A stretch of 64,000 nt of DNA, taken from CAKUFA01 sp963618735 (lineage in GTDB: Bacteria > Bacillota > Clostridia > Christensenellales > Aristaeellaceae). Below, one piece after another: positions 53,480 to 61,424 of this stretch. The translations under genes were made by a program, and so were the position numbers. The stretch's first letter is position 1. Every line of letters starts with the position of its first letter. The DNA lies in NCBI GenBank assembly GCA_963618735.1, contig CAVEUM010000005.1, positions 1-64,000 of the forward strand, read 5' to 3'. The notes under the pieces were generated by a model. It searched no databases and was not told where the DNA came from. It was given only the letters and a program-made list of their open reading frames with translations.

Positions 53480-54538
53480 TTAAGCGTTCAGCTTCGGGTC
53501 AAATGCATCCCGCAGACCATCGCCGAACAGGTTCAGGGACAGAACGATCAGGCAGATTACCACTGCAGGGATAATCAGACGATAGGTATAGGAGGTGATG
53601 CCGTTCAATGCGTCCGAAGCCAAAGAGCCCAGTGAAGGCATTGGCGCGTTTACGCCCAAGCCCAGGAAGGAAAGGTAGCTTTCCGTGAAAATGGCGCTGG
53701 GAATCTGCAATGCAGTGGAGATGATCAGCACGCTGATGCAGTTAGGCAGCAGGTGCTTGCGGATAATCCATCTGCCGTTGGCGCCCGTGGCCTGCGCGCT
53801 GAGCACGTATTCCTGTTCACGCAGAGACAGAATCTGGCCGCGGATCAGTCGTGCCATGCTGACCCAATACAGCAGGCCGAAAACGATGAACATACTGATG
53901 ACGTTGGAGCCGATGGACTCCAGGATGGTACCTTCCACGTTCAGCACCTGTCCCAGCACCACAGACAGCAGGATAATGACCAGCATATCCGGCAGGGAAT
54001 AAATGATGTCCACGATACGCATGATGACCAAGTCCACCTTGCCGCCGAAATAGCCGGCAATGGAGCCGATGCTGGTACCGATGATCATCACGATGATGCT
54101 GGCGAAGAAGCCAACCGCCAGGGAGATACGTGTGCCGTACACCACGCGGATGAAATAATCGCGTCCGTGGGCGTCCGTGCCGAAAACGTGCGGGAAAACG
54201 CTTTCTCCTGCCTCAATCTTCTTCATCTCGGTTTTGCCATAGGTGAAGGGTGCCAGATTGTTGTAGGAACTGTCCACAGGGCGGCCAGGGGTTACGCCCA
54301 GCATCTGGTCATAAGAGTAAGGCCACACGTAGGGAAGAATGATGGAGGCCAAGGTAATCAGCACAATGATGATGAGGCTGATGGTGGCCACCTTGTTCTT
54401 CATCAGTCGCTTCACGCCATCCTTAAAGAAGGTGGTGGAAGGACGCATGGTGGCCATATAGGCTTTCTCTTCTGCCGTAGCCGGCTTGAAGAGATCGGGA
54501 TCCAGCTGCATGCTGAAGGGTTTATGATTGAATCGCAT
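53480..54538 (-). CDS. oppC: Oligopeptide ABC transporter permease OppC
   Basis: A 352-residue membrane permease. An N-terminal cytosolic part and first helix (about 53-73) are followed by an extracellular loop containing FGTDAHGRDYF. A five-helix BPD_transp_1 domain follows, with an EAA-type loop near AQATGANGRWIIRKHLLPN, which contacts the ATPases. The ATG at 54538 is chosen because AAGGAGG lies 8 bases ahead and oppB ends 13 bases upstream. Confidence 0.95.
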   Translation of the reverse strand: MRFNHKPFSMQLDPDLFKPATAEEKAYMATMRPSTTFFKDGVKRLMKNKVATISLIIIVLITLASIILPYVWPYSYDQMLGVTPGRPVDSSYNNLAPFTYGKTEMKKIEAGESVFPHVFGTDAHGRDYFIRVVYGTRISLAVGFFASIIVMIIGTSIGSIAGYFGGKVDLVIMRIVDIIYSLPDMLVIILLSVVLGQVLNVEGTILESIGSNVISMFIVFGLLYWVSMARLIRGQILSLREQEYVLSAQATGANGRWIIRKHLLPNCISVLIISTALQIPSAIFTESYLSFLGLGVNAPMPSLGSLASDALNGITSYTYRLIIPAVVICLIVLSLNLFGDGLRDAFDPKLNA

Positions 54539-54551
54539 CTTCTGCGCCTCC

Positions 54552-55481
54552 TTATTCGTACTCAATGCGGGGATCAACAACCTTGTAGAGCAGGTCGCTG
54601 ACCAGGTTCATGATCACAATCAGAGAAGCGAGGAAGATCGTTGTACCCATGATCATGGTATAGTCGCGGTTGGTGATGCTGGAAACGAACTGACGGCCGA
54701 TGCCGGGGACGGCGAAGATCTGCTCCACCACCATGGAACCGGTCACGATGAAGGCCAGCATGGGTCCGAAATAGGTGATGACGGGAATCAGAGAATTCTT
54801 CAGCGCATGGCCGAAAATGATTCTGCGCTTCGGCACACCCTTGGCGCGGGCGGTGCGGATGTAATCCTGTCCCAGCACGTCCAGCATGGAAGAACGGGTC
54901 AGACGGGTGATGTAGGACGTGGGGTACAGCGCCAGGGTAACAATCGGAAGGATCAGACCCTTGGCAGTGGAACCGTTGGCAGGCAGCCATCCGAGCTTTA
55001 CTGAGAAGATAATCAGCAGCAGGGAGCCCATAATGAAGGACGGCATGGACACAAACGCAGTGGTAATGACCATGATGACCTTGTCCAGCACCGAGTTTCG
55101 TTTCAGTGCTGCCACAGAGCCCAGTACAATGCCCACAACTGCCGCGCTGAAGGCCGCAATCAATCCAAGCTTGGCCGATGTCTTCATACCATCCAGAATG
55201 ATGTCAATGACCTGACGGCCGCGCTGTTTCAGGGAGGGGCCGAAGTCCATCTTGGTAACGATATCACTCAGGTAGGTGGTATACTGCTCCAGCAAGGGCT
55301 TGTCCAGGCCGTACTTGGCTTCCAGTGCTGCCTGCGCCTCCTTGGAGATTGCCTTTTCACTGACGAAGGGACCGCCGGGCACTGCGTGCATGACAAAGAA
55401 CGTTACTGTGATCACAATCCAAATCGTCAGCAGCGCCAGCAAAACACGTTTCAGAATATAAAACGCCATCTTGGAATTCAC
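54552..55481 (-). CDS. oppB: Oligopeptide ABC transporter permease OppB
   Basis: A 309-residue permease with six predicted helices. It has the N-terminal KMAFYILKRVLLALLTIW helix, MHAVPGGPF, and the EAA loop near RTARAKGVPKRRIIFGHALKN. The GTG at 55481 (VNSKMAFY) is chosen because GGAGG lies 8 bases ahead; the later ATG would be 20 bases away. It is the first gene of the transporter operon, behind a ~145-base leader that carries a small ORF. Confidence 0.93.
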   Translation of the reverse strand: MNSKMAFYILKRVLLALLTIWIVITVTFFVMHAVPGGPFVSEKAISKEAQAALEAKYGLDKPLLEQYTTYLSDIVTKMDFGPSLKQRGRQVIDIILDGMKTSAKLGLIAAFSAAVVGIVLGSVAALKRNSVLDKVIMVITTAFVSMPSFIMGSLLLIIFSVKLGWLPANGSTAKGLILPIVTLALYPTSYITRLTRSSMLDVLGQDYIRTARAKGVPKRRIIFGHALKNSLIPVITYFGPMLAFIVTGSMVVEQIFAVPGIGRQFVSSITNRDYTMIMGTTIFLASLIVIMNLVSDLLYKVVDPRIEYE

Positions 55482-55557
55482 TACATTCGCCTCCGTGGTC
55501 AGGGTGCATTTGGTATCGACCGTACCGCCCTGTCCGTACTGCCTCATTCCATCTGTT

Positions 55558-55605
55558 TCATCTTGGAAGGTTCGGTGTCAACTTAGCCATCTTTGGCAGT
55601 TGCAT
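55558..55605 (-). CDS. 15-codon leader ORF upstream of oppB
   Basis: An ATG preceded by AAAGGAGGAAAGG, one of the best ribosome binding sites here, opens a short frame MQLPKMAKLTPNLPR followed by TGA. It ends 76 bases before oppB and begins about 20 bases after the likely transcription start. The peptide has three Pro and five basic or amide residues. Pro-rich leaders can stall ribosomes, so attenuation or coupling control of the peptide transporter is possible. The rest of the 390-bp stretch up to tRNA-Leu holds the promoter below and AT-rich sequence without further recognisable genes. Confidence 0.5.
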   Translation of the reverse strand: MQLPKMAKLTPNLPR

Positions 55606-55632
55606 CCTTTCCTCCTTTGGAATGGATGGTTT

Positions 55633-55661
55633 ATTATGCATCAAAAGATGAAAGTTTTCAA
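55633..55661 (-). promoter_or_regulatory. Promoter of the opp operon
   Basis: On the minus strand TTGAAA and CATAAT are 17 bp apart, about 28 bp before the leader ORF. The upstream ~200 bp toward tRNA-Leu is very AT-rich. Confidence 0.6.
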
Positions 55662-55871
55662 GCAGTATTTTGCATTTTTTCGTTTGATTTACCCTTTATT
55701 TTTGTATTTTTGGTGTTTTTTATGACAGAAACACATGAAATGATTCATTTACTTCCGTCATTTGATGTGTTAGCATGGCATCGTTTCGCAACTTCTCAAA
55801 AAAAATAAAAAATTTTTTCAAAAAAAGAAGGAGTTCCGCAGACAATGGCGAATATAAATACACTGTCATCT

Positions 55872-55956
55872 GCGGGAATGGCGGAATTGGCAGACGCGCT
55901 AGATTCAGGTTCTAGTGAGGGCTAACTTCATGCAGGTTCAAGTCCTGTTTCCCGCA
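55872..55956 (+). tRNA. tRNA-Leu (anticodon CAG)
   Basis: A class II cloverleaf of 85 nt starts with GCGGGAA and ends with TTCCCGC plus discriminator A; no CCA is encoded. The anticodon stem CTAGA/TCTAG encloses TTCAGGT, giving CAG. The long variable arm and GTTCAAGTC T loop fit Leu. Confidence 0.94.
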
Positions 55957-55967
55957 CGACATGAAAG

Positions 55968-56008
55968 ATCCGAATCGGTTGCCTATGGGCGGCTGGTTCG
56001 GATTTTTT
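55968..56008 (+). terminator. Terminator after tRNA-Leu
   Basis: ATCCGAA pairs with TTCGGAT, with further inner pairing of CGGTTGCC and GGGCGGCTGG, followed by TTTTTT. Confidence 0.85.
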
Positions 56009-56073
56009 GTATATCTCCCCTATCTTGCTGCTGCCCTGCAAATCTTAGCATCTCATAACATGTTCATTTTCCA

Positions 56074-56123
56074 TTGACAGATACCCCCCTGTGGTATATG
56101 ATATATATACCCCCAAGGGGTAT
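56074..56123 (+). promoter_or_regulatory. csoR-copA promoter with two CsoR operators
   Basis: TTGACA and TATGAT are 17 bp apart. ATACCCCCCTGTGGTAT (56081-56097) fills the spacer, and ATACCCCCAAGGGGTAT (56107-56123) lies just past the -10. Both have the TACCC/GGGTA-type half-sites bound by CsoR repressors, so apo-CsoR should block and copper release this promoter. Confidence 0.87.
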
Positions 56124-56146
56124 CTTGCTTTGAAGGAGGGGTTCGG

Positions 56147-56458
56147 ATGGCCGAAGAGCAAAAGTGCTGCTGTTGTCAGCACAAGGAAAAAATCCGTCCG
56201 GAAGACGAATATAAGGATCTGATTCACCGATTGAACCGCATCGAGGGCCAGGTGCGCGGTATCCGCGGCATGGTGGAAAAAAACGCTTACTGCACGGACA
56301 TTATGGTGCAGGTGGCGGCGGTTAATGCCGCGCTGAACGCTTTCAACCGCGAACTGCTGGCCACTCACATCCGCACCTGTGTGGCGGAGGATATCCGCCA
56401 GGGGAAGGACGAGGTTATTGATGACCTCGTGGTCACCCTGCAAAAACTGATGAAATAA
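56147..56458 (+). CDS. csoR: Copper-sensing repressor CsoR
   Basis: A 103-residue all-helical repressor of the CsoR/RcnR family. The copper ligand set is complete: Cys49, His74 and Cys78, with the H-x3-C spacing of copper sensors. An unusual N-terminal stretch has four consecutive cysteines (7-10) and His12, beyond the normal family start. It begins the operon with copA and is preceded by its own operators, giving autoregulation. The RBS is AAGGAGGGG. Similar operators also sit before the ATPase at 25970-27856. Confidence 0.93.
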   Translation: MAEEQKCCCCQHKEKIRPEDEYKDLIHRLNRIEGQVRGIRGMVEKNAYCTDIMVQVAAVNAALNAFNRELLATHIRTCVAEDIRQGKDEVIDDLVVTLQKLMK

Positions 56459-56473
56459 GAAAGGAAGGTCTCT

Positions 56474-58972
56474 ATGAGACAATTCAATGTCACGGGCATG
56501 AGCTGCGCCGCCTGCAGCGCCCGTGTGGAAAAGGCTGTGAGCAAGGTGGATGGCGTCACCGCCTGCTCCGTAAGTCTTTTGACCAACGCCATGGGCGTGG
56601 ACGGCACCGCCACGGATGAGGCCATTATTCACGCCGTGGAAGAAGCAGGCTACGGCGCATCCGTCAAGGGGCAATCATCTAACGCAGCCTCCCCTGCCGC
56701 CGGCGAGGATGCTTTGGCAGACAGGGAGACGCCCGTGCTCAAGCGCCGCTTGCTCCTGTCGGTAGGTTTTCTGCTCCTGCTGATGTACATTTCCATGGGT
56801 CACGTAATGTGGCACTGGCCCATGCCGGGTTTTCTGAACGGGAACCCTATGGCCATGGCCATCACGGAACTGTTGCTGACCATCATCATCATGCTCATCA
56901 ACAAGAAATTCTTCATCAGCGGCTTTAAGGGACTGATTCACCGTGCCCCCAACATGGATACGCTGGTGGCGCTCGGTTCTTCCGCTTCCTTCCTTTATAG
57001 TCTGGCGCTGCTGTATCAGATGACCGCAGACACAGAAAACGCCATGCATCTGCTGCACGGCATGTATTTTGAATCTGCTGCCATGATTCTTGCCCTGATT
57101 ACCGTCGGCAAAACGCTGGAAGCCCGCAGCAAGGGCAAAACCACCGACGCGCTGCGCAGCCTGATGAACCTTGCCCCCAAGACCGCCACCCTTATTCGAA
57201 ACGGTGCCGAGGCTGTGGTTCCCATTGAGCAGGTACAGCTTGGGGACATTTTCGTGGTGCGTCCCGGGGAAAGTATCCCTGTGGACGGCGTCATTCTGGA
57301 AGGCAGCACCGCCGTGAACGAATCTGCCCTGACAGGCGAAAGCATTCCCGCCGACAAGGCCGAGGGAGACAGTGTTTCCGCCGCCACCATCAATCAGTCC
57401 GGCTTCATTCGCTGCCGTGCAACCCGCGTGGGTGAAGACACGACCCTGAGTCAAATCATCCGCATGGTCAGTGACGCCGCCGCTACCAAAGCACCCATTG
57501 CCAAGGTTGCTGATAAGGTTTCCGGTGTATTCGTTCCTGTGGTGATGAGCATTGCCGCCGTCACTACCATTGTGTGGCTGCTCTGTGGTCAAACCTTCGG
57601 CTATGCCCTTGCCCGCGGCATCAGTGTGCTGGTGATTTCCTGCCCCTGTGCTCTTGGTCTTGCGACCCCTGTGGCCATTATGGTTGGCAACGGTAAGGGT
57701 GCAAAGAACGGCATTCTCTTCAAAACCGCTGTAGCGCTGGAGGAAACGGGCAAGACGCAGATTGTTGCCCTGGATAAAACAGGCACCATCACCCGTGGTG
57801 AGCCGCGAGTGACTGATGTTCTTCCTGCCGAAGGGACAGGCAGCGATTTGCTCCGCCTGGCTGTGTCGCTGGAAGCCTTGAGCGAACATCCGCTGGCCAA
57901 GGCCGTTGTGCTCTCCGCCAAGGAAAAAGGCATTGACGCGGATGCTGTCACGGACTTTATGGCGCTCCCCGGCAACGGTCTGACAGCGTCTCTTCAGGGC
58001 GAAACCCTGCTGGGCGGCAGCATGAAATTTATCAGCGAGCAGGTTTCTGTTCCTGCTGAGATGATGGACAAGGCCCGTGCCCTCGCATCAGAAGGAAAAA
58101 CGCCCCTGCTTTTCGCCCGTGGCGGCCGCGTTGCCGGCATCATCGCCGTGGCTGATACAATCAAGGAAGATAGCGCTCACGCAGTACAAGAGCTGAAGAA
58201 CATGGGCATCCGCGTGGTGATGCTTACGGGCGACAACGAGCGCACTGCACAGGCTGTTGGTGCTCAGGCTGGCGTGGATGAAGTCATTGCAGGCGTTCTT
58301 CCCGATGGAAAGGAAAGCATCATCCGCCAGCTGAAGGAGCACGGCCGTGTCACCATGGTCGGCGATGGCATCAACGACGCGCCCGCCCTCACCCGTGCAG
58401 ACATCGGCATGGCCATTGGTGCCGGCACCGACATTGCCATTGACGCGGCAGATGTGGTGCTCATGAACAGTCGATTGAGCGATGTTCCTGCAGCCATTCG
58501 TTTAAGCCGTGCCACCCTGCGAAACATCCATGAAAACCTGTTCTGGGCTTTCATTTACAACACCATTGGCATTCCGCTGGCAGCTGGTGTATTCATTCCC
58601 CTGCTGGGTTGGGAGCTGAACCCCATGTTTGGTGCAGCAGCCATGAGCCTGTCCAGCTTCTGTGTTGTATCCAACGCACTGCGGCTCAACCTGTTTGACC
58701 TTCACAGTGCGAAAAGGGATAAAAAAATTCAGCCGACGGAAATCGGCAGCATTGCAAAGGAGAAAGGAACCATGGAAAAAACCCTGAATGTAGAAGGCAT
58801 GATGTGCCCCCATTGTGAAGCCCACGTAAAGCAGGCGCTGGAAGCCATCCCCCAGGTGGATACGGCTGTTGCCAGCCACACCGCCAAGACGGTGAAGGTC
58901 ACCCTGAATGCCCCTGTGGATGATGCGGTGCTGGCCAAGGCCGTTCAGGATGCCGGCTACAAGGTCGTGTAA
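56474..58972 (+). CDS. copA: Cu+-exporting P1B-ATPase fused to a C-terminal CopZ-like domain
   Basis: An 832-residue copper pump. An N-terminal HMA domain has C11xxC14 (GMSCAAC). The membrane/ATPase core has CPC (Cys390, Cys392), DKTGT (Asp434), SEHPLAK and GDGINDAPAL. The last helices contain YN and MSLSS, the Cu+ signature. After a ~20-residue linker a second HMA domain (767-832) has C778-PH-C781 and matches free copper chaperone CopZ in size. An AAAGGAGAAAGG site directly precedes the ATG of this domain. It is 15 bp after csoR. The fusion looks like copA and copZ joined by loss of a stop codon. Confidence 0.93.
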   Translation: MRQFNVTGMSCAACSARVEKAVSKVDGVTACSVSLLTNAMGVDGTATDEAIIHAVEEAGYGASVKGQSSNAASPAAGEDALADRETPVLKRRLLLSVGFLLLLMYISMGHVMWHWPMPGFLNGNPMAMAITELLLTIIIMLINKKFFISGFKGLIHRAPNMDTLVALGSSASFLYSLALLYQMTADTENAMHLLHGMYFESAAMILALITVGKTLEARSKGKTTDALRSLMNLAPKTATLIRNGAEAVVPIEQVQLGDIFVVRPGESIPVDGVILEGSTAVNESALTGESIPADKAEGDSVSAATINQSGFIRCRATRVGEDTTLSQIIRMVSDAAATKAPIAKVADKVSGVFVPVVMSIAAVTTIVWLLCGQTFGYALARGISVLVISCPCALGLATPVAIMVGNGKGAKNGILFKTAVALEETGKTQIVALDKTGTITRGEPRVTDVLPAEGTGSDLLRLAVSLEALSEHPLAKAVVLSAKEKGIDADAVTDFMALPGNGLTASLQGETLLGGSMKFISEQVSVPAEMMDKARALASEGKTPLLFARGGRVAGIIAVADTIKEDSAHAVQELKNMGIRVVMLTGDNERTAQAVGAQAGVDEVIAGVLPDGKESIIRQLKEHGRVTMVGDGINDAPALTRADIGMAIGAGTDIAIDAADVVLMNSRLSDVPAAIRLSRATLRNIHENLFWAFIYNTIGIPLAAGVFIPLLGWELNPMFGAAAMSLSSFCVVSNALRLNLFDLHSAKRDKKIQPTEIGSIAKEKGTMEKTLNVEGMMCPHCEAHVKQALEAIPQVDTAVASHTAKTVKVTLNAPVDDAVLAKAVQDAGYKVV
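58757..58774 (+). promoter_or_regulatory. Internal ribosome binding site and start for a free CopZ
   Basis: AAAGGAGAAAGGAACC lies right before an in-frame ATG at 58772 inside copA. Initiation here would yield a 66-residue protein with one CPHC metal site, the size of a normal CopZ chaperone. Confidence 0.6.
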
Positions 58973-58991
58973 GGTACAACGTTTCCGCTTT

Positions 58992-59025
58992 CAAGGGAGG
59001 GCAGGCATTCTGCTCTCCCTTTTTC
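58992..59025 (+). terminator. Terminator after copA
   Basis: AAGGGAG pairs with CTCCCTT around a GCAG/CTGC inner stem and is followed by TTTTT. Confidence 0.85.
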
Positions 59026-59075
59026 AGGCAGACGATCGTTTTCAGGCAAACAATCAATCATTAATCGGCTCCATA

Positions 59076-59115
59076 CAAAAATGACGACACCTTGAAAAAG
59101 GCATCGTCATTTTTG
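59076..59115. terminator. Bidirectional terminator
   Basis: AAAAATGACGACACC pairs with GGCATCGTCATTTTT (one mismatch). It gives a T tract on both strands and separates copA from the convergent surface-protein gene. Confidence 0.8.
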
Positions 59116-59165
59116 TGTTTTATCACGGAAGACGCCTTGCTCGTCAAGGTCATCTTCCTCTTTGA

Positions 59166-61097
59166 TTACTCTTCCGTGCGGCGACGGCGGCGACGGGCGT
59201 AGCTGTCAGCCGTAGCAGGCTCGTTGGACTCCGCGGGTGCTGCGGCGGGTTCTTCCTCTTCAGGAGCTTCCTCTTCAGGAACATCTTCATCGATGGTCAA
59301 ATCCGCGTCAGCGGCCTGCTTGCGGTTAGGATAGAGCCGTGCGAGGGTTTCCGCCATAATGTCACCTTCCTCGGCAACAGGCTTTTCCTCCTCATCGGTC
59401 TCCGCAGATTCTGCGTCTGCCTCTTCCGCATCCTCACCAATAGGACGAGTCACAGGCTCTTCTGCCTTGCCGGCAGTCTTCTTCTCCTCAGTTTCCTCCG
59501 CAGGCTGGCTGTAATCGCGATAGGAACCAAGCTCCAGGTGATCCACTGCCTGATCCGATTCATGCTTGAGCTGTGCGCGACGGACAGCGGCCACAATCAG
59601 CAGCGCACCGCCAGCCACTGCCAGCACAATGCAGATCCACTTGATAACATTCAGTGCGCTCTGCACGCCATCCACAATGGAGGGCAGACCGTCCGTGGTG
59701 GGGATTTCCTCATGCACAGGGGCAGGAGGTGTGACGATGGGTGCCTCCGTGGGCACAGCAGTAGGCGTCTCATAGGTAATGGGCACCACGTTGCTGGTGA
59801 AGGTCACCGTTTCGTTCAGCTGATCCACACAGCGGGCGTTGAAGGCGAACTGACCTGCCATGGAGATGTTCACATCGCGGACAAAGCTGCGGGTTTCCCC
59901 TGCCGCAATGGTCGGGAACGTGTACAGCAACGTATCCACCGCGTAAACGTTCACCTTGGAAACATCGATGGCGCTGTTGTTCGTAACGCTCACGGTGAAG
60001 CGCACCGTGCCGGGCATGGTGTACACCACGCTGCGATCCGCCACAGCCTGCACATCCAGGGTAATCACCTTGGCGGGGTCAGCGGCAGTAACCGTTACAC
60101 GGCCGGAGCTCGTTTCCGCGTCCGTGCCGTCAGAGGTCTGACCCTTGACGGTGAACTGGTAGTCCGTCGTCTGGTCAATGGTGATCTGCTTTTCCAGCGT
60201 CAGGGTTTCACCGGCCTTGACCGTCTGGCCGCTGAAGATTTCGCCCAGGGTTGCATCCGATACGGATACATTCTGGTAATCTTCCTTGCCGCTGTTCTTA
60301 ATTTTCAGTGTCAGCGTCACCATGTCGCCGGGGACGCCGCCCTTCTTATCAGCCGCCAGGCTTGCAGACATGTACACCTGGCCATACTTAATGGTCGCGG
60401 CGTCCTTCTTCACGGTCTGCGTCTTGCCGCTCACCTTATAGGTGATGGTGGGCTGGCTGGTCAGATTCTTCGTGCCCATTTTCACGGTGAAGGTGTAGCT
60501 TTCCTTCGTGCCTGCCGCCACCTTGCTGATGGTGCCGGACTTGGAGGAAATGCTGCTGTTTTCCTTGATGGTCACATTGGTGACGTCCACATTGCCGGAG
60601 TTCACCACATCGTAGGTGATGGTAACCTCCTGCCCCTTCTGCGCCGTAGCGGGCGTGATGGTGCGGTTGATTTCCAGGCTGGCTGTAGCTCCCTCATAGG
60701 TGATTTTCTTGGAGAAGCTATAGCTCTTGTTGACCAATTCGCCGGCATCATTATAAACGGGATACTTCAGCTTGAAGGTGATTTTGCCCGCTTCCAGCTG
60801 AGCCTGGGTCACCTTCCAGGTGCCGCTCCAGCTCTTGGAGGTGCCGACAGACAGCACAGGTGCGCCAAAGTCCTCTACCTGCTTGCCATTGGGATAATAC
60901 AGCGTGCAGGCGCCGGGCATGTCACCCTCGCCCGTGTTGGTCACCTGAATGGATACGGTAATAGTTTTCGGCTCGGTGAAGGAATTGGAGCTCAGCTCCA
61001 TGCTGACCTTCAGGGGGCTGTTGTCCGCCGAGGCAGCGGCGCACAGGCAGAGCAGGGCAGCCACCACAAGCAGCATCGTCAATAGCCGTCTTTTCAT
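59166..61097 (-). CDS. Surface protein with CARDB-type repeats, one membrane helix and a charged cytosolic tail
   Basis: A 643-residue protein. A signal peptide (about 1-24) is followed by about four beta-sandwich repeats of ~110 residues (25-470) with the pattern 'VTNTGxxD...V.AGET' of CARDB/DUF11 domains. A Thr/Pro-rich linker (about 470-495) leads to one membrane helix (about 510-535). The last ~110 residues are cytosolic and extremely acidic (runs of E and D), ending in a basic RRRRRR patch. There is no sortase motif. The role is unknown; by design it could link an outside structure to a cytosolic partner. It is a single gene. Confidence 0.75.
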   Translation of the reverse strand: MKRRLLTMLLVVAALLCLCAAASADNSPLKVSMELSSNSFTEPKTITVSIQVTNTGEGDMPGACTLYYPNGKQVEDFGAPVLSVGTSKSWSGTWKVTQAQLEAGKITFKLKYPVYNDAGELVNKSYSFSKKITYEGATASLEINRTITPATAQKGQEVTITYDVVNSGNVDVTNVTIKENSSISSKSGTISKVAAGTKESYTFTVKMGTKNLTSQPTITYKVSGKTQTVKKDAATIKYGQVYMSASLAADKKGGVPGDMVTLTLKIKNSGKEDYQNVSVSDATLGEIFSGQTVKAGETLTLEKQITIDQTTDYQFTVKGQTSDGTDAETSSGRVTVTAADPAKVITLDVQAVADRSVVYTMPGTVRFTVSVTNNSAIDVSKVNVYAVDTLLYTFPTIAAGETRSFVRDVNISMAGQFAFNARCVDQLNETVTFTSNVVPITYETPTAVPTEAPIVTPPAPVHEEIPTTDGLPSIVDGVQSALNVIKWICIVLAVAGGALLIVAAVRRAQLKHESDQAVDHLELGSYRDYSQPAEETEEKKTAGKAEEPVTRPIGEDAEEADAESAETDEEEKPVAEEGDIMAETLARLYPNRKQAADADLTIDEDVPEEEAPEEEEPAAAPAESNEPATADSYARRRRRRTEE

Positions 61098-61158
61098 TGT
61101 TCACATCGGGCAGTGCAAGCCTGCCCTTCCTCCTTCCGTTCCCGGCAGGTATTCCATT

Positions 61159-61171
61159 CACTCAATGAGTG
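61159..61171. repeat. Short inverted repeat in the surface protein/clpB intergenic region
   Basis: CACTCAATGAGTG is a near-perfect palindrome about 60 bp upstream of the surface-protein start. The 327-bp gap otherwise holds the clpB promoter and operator at its right end. Confidence 0.3.
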
Positions 61172-61316
61172 ATAAGGATTCTATATGAAGCCGATTCTAT
61201 TTTACTCGTGATACGGCCTGTCTGTCAAGCAAAAGGGTATTTTCAATGGCATTCCTGGCAGAAAAATATCCAAAATTACCTGCTTGCCCCTGCTGCAAAA
61301 AAATTTTCCCTTCCCC

Positions 61317-61344
61317 TTGACTTTTCCGCGGAATGGTGTAAAAT
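61317..61344 (+). promoter_or_regulatory. clpB promoter
   Basis: TTGACT and TAAAAT are 16 bp apart, about 80 bp before the ATG. The CtsR-type operator begins ten bases past the -10. Confidence 0.65.
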
Positions 61345-61353
61345 ACTATCGAA

Positions 61354-61370
61354 GGTCAAAGAAAGTCAAA
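61354..61370 (+). promoter_or_regulatory. CtsR operator
   Basis: GGTCAAAGAAAGTCAAA matches the CtsR heptad direct repeat (RGTCAAA-NAN-RGTCAAA) at every position. It overlaps the expected transcription start of clpB. Confidence 0.88.
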
Positions 61371-61424
61371 GAACAAGTTTGACTAACCGCGATTCTCCAC
61401 TATGCCACGAAGGAGGCATGAACC

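Noticed and set aside
55836..55877. Inverted repeat CCGCAGA/TCTGCGG spanning the tRNA-Leu 5' end as an attachment site
   Set aside because: It is only 7 bp, includes the conserved tRNA acceptor start, and no integrase gene or repeat of the tRNA 3' end lies nearby.
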